Positions 5,798 through 8,305 of a stretch of 8,305 bases of DNA are shown here, one piece after another. Position 1 is the stretch's first letter. Each line of letters starts with the position of its first letter. Under the pieces are notes generated by a model, which saw nothing but the letters and a program-made list of their open reading frames with translations, did not search any database and was not told where the DNA came from. Source of the DNA: an uncultured Collinsella sp. (lineage in GTDB: Bacteria; Actinomycetota; Coriobacteriia; Coriobacteriales; Coriobacteriaceae); contig CAJKEF010000042.1 in assembly GCA_905198825.1 (NCBI GenBank), forward strand, positions 1 to 8,305. The letters are read 5' to 3'. The position numbers were made by a program, and so were the translations under genes.

Positions 5798-6760
5798 TTA
5801 GCGGGTTGGGTGCCAGACTTCGAGGACGGCGGGAAGGACGTCGACCTCGATGCGCGAGGCGACAACGGGCTCGCCGTCGGCTTGGATGGGGTAGTCGGGC
5901 TCCTCAAAGGTGAGCTCGGCATGGCGGCAGCGGCGCATGCGAACCGGTGGCAACTTGGTATGGTGGCCGTTCTTGGCCGAAAGGAACATGGGCAGGGCAA
6001 CCGCGCGAGGGACGGGGCCGCATGCGTAGCAGACGTCGAGCATGCCGTCGCAGGGGTCGGCATCGGGGCAGATGCGATAGCCCGAGCCATACGTGGGGCC
6101 CAGCTGAATCGCCATGATGATCGCCCTCACGCGCTCGGCGGGCGCCCCGTCAAAGCTGACTGTCATGGGGTAGTTGCGGTAGCGCAGACCAAACTGCTCC
6201 AGACCCGAGAGGGTGTAGAGCGGAGCGCCAGCGAGGCCCGTCTTTTTGCGCAGCTCGGTGGTGCCCAGGCCGATGGCGGCATCGATGCCGACCGAAAGCG
6301 TCTGGTCGTAGTACTCAACGGAAGCCTCGCCGCTACCGTTTGCGGGGTTCCATGAGCGAATGCGCCCGATGTCCTGACGCTGCAGCTCGCAGGTGAGCAG
6401 CGCGCCAAAATCTTTGCCGGAGAAATCGTCGATACCGAGGGTCTGGGCAAAATCGTTGCCGGAGCCTACGGGCAGGACGGCAAGCGCCGGTCGAACTGCC
6501 TCTTCTTGCGCCATCAAGCCATTGACGACCTCGTGGATCACGCCATCGCCGCCTAGAGCGATAACGGTGCGATAGCCCTGAGCCTGTGCGGCAAGCTCCT
6601 TGGCGTGTCCCGTGTGCTCGGTTAGCACCAGATCAAACTGGGATGCGCGCGCGGTCATATCCAAAAAGCGCTGCAGGCGCTCGGCAACCTCATGCGCGGC
6701 GCCCGACTGGGCGGCAGGATTGGCGATGATGAGCGTGCGACCAAAATCAGTTGCGTGCAT
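5798..6760 (-). CDS. Diacylglycerol kinase-like lipid kinase (YegS/DgkB type)
   Basis: A 320-residue soluble lipid kinase with a DAGK catalytic domain, of typical length for the YegS/Rv2252/BmrU group (about 290-330). These enzymes phosphorylate diacylglycerol or related lipids with ATP at the inner face of the membrane and recycle lipid intermediates; the exact substrate is not determined here. Seen: LIIANPAAQSG (residues 10-20), the nucleotide-binding ALGGDGVIHEVVNGL (68-82), LPVGSGNDFAQTLGI (96-110), LSVGIDAAIGLG in the C-terminal domain, and IQADGEPV near the end. The ATG at 6760 has GGGAG about 7 nt upstream; an in-frame GTG at 6832 has no ribosome site and lies close to the CLC stop. 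With 87 bp and no terminator between it and the CLC gene, co-transcription is possible. Confidence 0.9.
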   Translation of the reverse strand: MHATDFGRTLIIANPAAQSGAAHEVAERLQRFLDMTARASQFDLVLTEHTGHAKELAAQAQGYRTVIALGGDGVIHEVVNGLMAQEEAVRPALAVLPVGSGNDFAQTLGIDDFSGKDFGALLTCELQRQDIGRIRSWNPANGSGEASVEYYDQTLSVGIDAAIGLGTTELRKKTGLAGAPLYTLSGLEQFGLRYRNYPMTVSFDGAPAERVRAIIMAIQLGPTYGSGYRICPDADPCDGMLDVCYACGPVPRAVALPMFLSAKNGHHTKLPPVRMRRCRHAELTFEEPDYPIQADGEPVVASRIEVDVLPAVLEVWHPTR

Positions 6761-6847
6761 GGGGCGACTCCCGGCGTATGACGTGACGGTGCGGTCGCGC
6801 TCAGGTCGAATTGCCCCCGATTGTGGCTGCACGGCGAATATTTACGT

Positions 6848-8269
6848 CTACTCTATCAGGTCGTTGTGGCGCTCGATAGCATCCGCTACCGTACCGCCCT
6901 CATCCACAATAAGCGAACGGCGCTTGGGTGAGATGATGCGCTGAGCGGGGTACACGCCGCGGTGCCCGCCGACGAGATAGCTGATAAAGGCCACGATGAC
7001 AAAGAACCCGGCTGCCGTGCCGTGGAACAGGTCGATGGCCATCATGCAGGTGGTGATGGGCACGTTGAGGCCGGCGCAGAACACGCCGAGCATGCCCAGC
7101 GCCGCCAGAAAGCTGGGGTCGATTCCGACGAGGCAACCGATCCAGCCGCCGAGCGCCGCACCGATGCCAAACAGGGGCGTGACCTCGCCGCCTTGGAAGC
7201 CGGCACCCAGGGTAAGCGCCGTCACCACGAGCTTGATGGCTGCATCGGCAAGGGTCGTGTTACCGGCGAACCCGGCGCCCGAGAGCCAGGTGGTAAGGCC
7301 GGCATACTTCCAGGCGTCGAGCACCGCGTAGGCCGCGAGCACCACGAGCGCGCCCACGAGTGCGCGAGCAAGGTAGTTGGTGATAAAGCGACCGTACAGG
7401 CTCTTGACGGTTCGAACCGACCAGGCAAAGAGGCGTGCCGTCAAACCGAAGATAATGGCGCTGATAACAACGATGGCAACCGTCCGTGGTGTCATGTTGG
7501 GAACGCTGGCGATGACATTCGCTTCGTACTCGGTACCCAGGGCGAGTGATGTAAAGTAGCCGGTAAACGAGGCGACCAGGCAGTAGATGCCTGCGGTGTA
7601 GTCGATTTTGCCAATAAAGCACATCTCCATGCCAAAGAAAGCTCCGGCAAGGGGCGAACCGAATACGGCGCCAAAGGCCGACGAGATGCCGGCGAGCATG
7701 AGGTCGTGGTGGTCATGCTTTTTGAGGTGGGCGAGGCTCGAGATGTTGCTGGCGATGGTGCCGCCAATCTGCACCGCGGCTCCCTCGCGACCGGCCGATC
7801 CGCCCGTGAGGTGCGTGAGCGTGGAGCAGACGAAGGTGAGGACGGCCATGCGCATATGGATGAGACGTGTGCCCAGAGCGGAGTCGATGACCAGGTTGTT
7901 ACCTCGTTTGGCGGCAAGGCCGTGGTTCTTGTAGACCCACGCGGTGGCCGTGCCCACAACGGGAAGCAGCGCGTAGATCCACGCATGGTGCTCGCGATAA
8001 TCGGTCGCGATATTCAGCGAGGCCAAAAACGCCCAAGCGGCAACGCCCATGGCGAGCGAGACGATGACGACGAGTGCGAGCAACTTGGCGCTCGCGAGTA
8101 GGTTGCGGACGTTGCGGCGCGTGTCGGCAGCTAAGAGATGCTCGGAGCGGGTGATCTGATGCCTGCCGGCCATGATGACGTCGTTCAGGGAGAAAAAGCC
8201 GCCGTCGTCGAGCGGCTGGGAATAATCTTGCGCCTCGTGTGCGCTTTCGGGTTTGTCGTTATGAGCCAT
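6848..8269 (-). CDS. CLC-family anion/proton antiporter, probably fluoride-type
   Basis: A 473-residue integral membrane protein of the CLC chloride channel/antiporter family, with many hydrophobic spans from about residue 60 to 440 and no CBS domains. Seen: GNNLVID (123-129) where chloride-type CLCs have GSGIP, so the central serine ligand is missing; GREGAAVQIGG (160-170) with the gating glutamate at E162; and GGEVTPLFGIGAALG (360-374) where chloride types have GGIFAP. From what I recall of the family, GNN/GMN plus GGEVTPLF-like segments mark the CLC-F fluoride/proton antiporters, so fluoride export is a reasonable inference, not proof. The ATG at 8269 has AAGAGGA (8274-8280) upstream; a TTG at 8296 would lie upstream of the expected transcription start. 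The hydrophilic 55-residue N-terminus is longer than expected. Confidence 0.87.
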   Translation of the reverse strand: MAHNDKPESAHEAQDYSQPLDDGGFFSLNDVIMAGRHQITRSEHLLAADTRRNVRNLLASAKLLALVVIVSLAMGVAAWAFLASLNIATDYREHHAWIYALLPVVGTATAWVYKNHGLAAKRGNNLVIDSALGTRLIHMRMAVLTFVCSTLTHLTGGSAGREGAAVQIGGTIASNISSLAHLKKHDHHDLMLAGISSAFGAVFGSPLAGAFFGMEMCFIGKIDYTAGIYCLVASFTGYFTSLALGTEYEANVIASVPNMTPRTVAIVVISAIIFGLTARLFAWSVRTVKSLYGRFITNYLARALVGALVVLAAYAVLDAWKYAGLTTWLSGAGFAGNTTLADAAIKLVVTALTLGAGFQGGEVTPLFGIGAALGGWIGCLVGIDPSFLAALGMLGVFCAGLNVPITTCMMAIDLFHGTAAGFFVIVAFISYLVGGHRGVYPAQRIISPKRRSLIVDEGGTVADAIERHNDLIE

Positions 8270-8298
8270 ACGTTCCTCTTTTAGGTTGCAACGCAAGC

Positions 8299-8304
8299 AT
8301 TATA
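8299..8304 (-). promoter_or_regulatory. -10 box of the CLC gene promoter
   Basis: On the - strand the window edge reads TATAAT exactly at 8304-8299, 29 nt before the CLC start codon. The -35 would lie outside the window. If this is the promoter, transcription starts near 8292. The leader is then only about 23 nt, too short for the fluoride (crcB) riboswitch that often controls CLC-F genes. Confidence 0.55.
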
Positions 8305-8305
8305 A

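Noticed and set aside
6962..7549. 195-codon + strand frame
   Set aside because: It is antisense to the CLC gene; the translation is rich in Gly, Asp and His with no domain signal.

Overview
The window is a stretch of ordinary, GC-rich bacterial chromosome. A Coriobacteriia-type actinobacterium (Collinsella or a close relative) fits best. The reasons are the base composition, the GC-rich codon use, strong Shine-Dalgarno sites, and the mix of an Xpt-type xanthine phosphoribosyltransferase, a C_GCAxxG_C_C redox protein, a MetY-like sulfhydrylase and a CLC antiporter. This assignment is inferred; no taxonomic marker was searched. I see no mobile element, phage gene, CRISPR array or tRNA.

Layout, left to right. 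Positions 1 to about 165 are the 3' part of RNase P RNA (rnpB), cut by the window edge. A strongly folded, non-coding 99-nt nested hairpin follows (182-280). Next comes a yigZ/IMPACT-family gene (399-1034, +) that ends in a clear intrinsic terminator. It converges on a small cysteine-rich C_GCAxxG_C_C protein (1103-1549, -). That gene is divergent from a MetY-like O-acetylhomoserine sulfhydrylase (1779-3062, +), with a promoter candidate in the shared 229-bp spacer. Two consecutive hairpins, the second a textbook terminator, close metY. A DHA2-like MFS exporter (3204-4508, +) comes next, then xpt (4668-5246, +) with an extended -10 promoter candidate and a strong terminator. A stand-alone GGQ-domain protein (5331-5711, +), probably a ribosome-rescue peptidyl-tRNA hydrolase, converges on a diacylglycerol-kinase-like lipid kinase (5798-6760, -). 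Between their stop codons lies a 27-bp perfect inverted repeat. Upstream of the kinase on the same strand is a CLC-family antiporter (6848-8269, -) with fluoride-type selectivity motifs, preceded by a perfect TATAAT at the window edge.

Most genes are single transcription units separated by terminators or hairpins. The CLC gene and the lipid kinase may share a transcript, since they are 87 bp apart with no visible terminator between them. There is no obvious multi-gene system. The themes are housekeeping RNA and translation quality control (rnpB, GGQ protein), sulfur and redox metabolism (metY and the Cys-rich protein), purine salvage (xpt), and membrane transport and lipids.

The best leads for something undescribed are non-coding: the nested hairpin after rnpB, and a pair of intergenic inverted repeats (5274-5305 and 5720-5790) that share a 14-nt core at 12 of 14 positions and so look like members of one repeat family.
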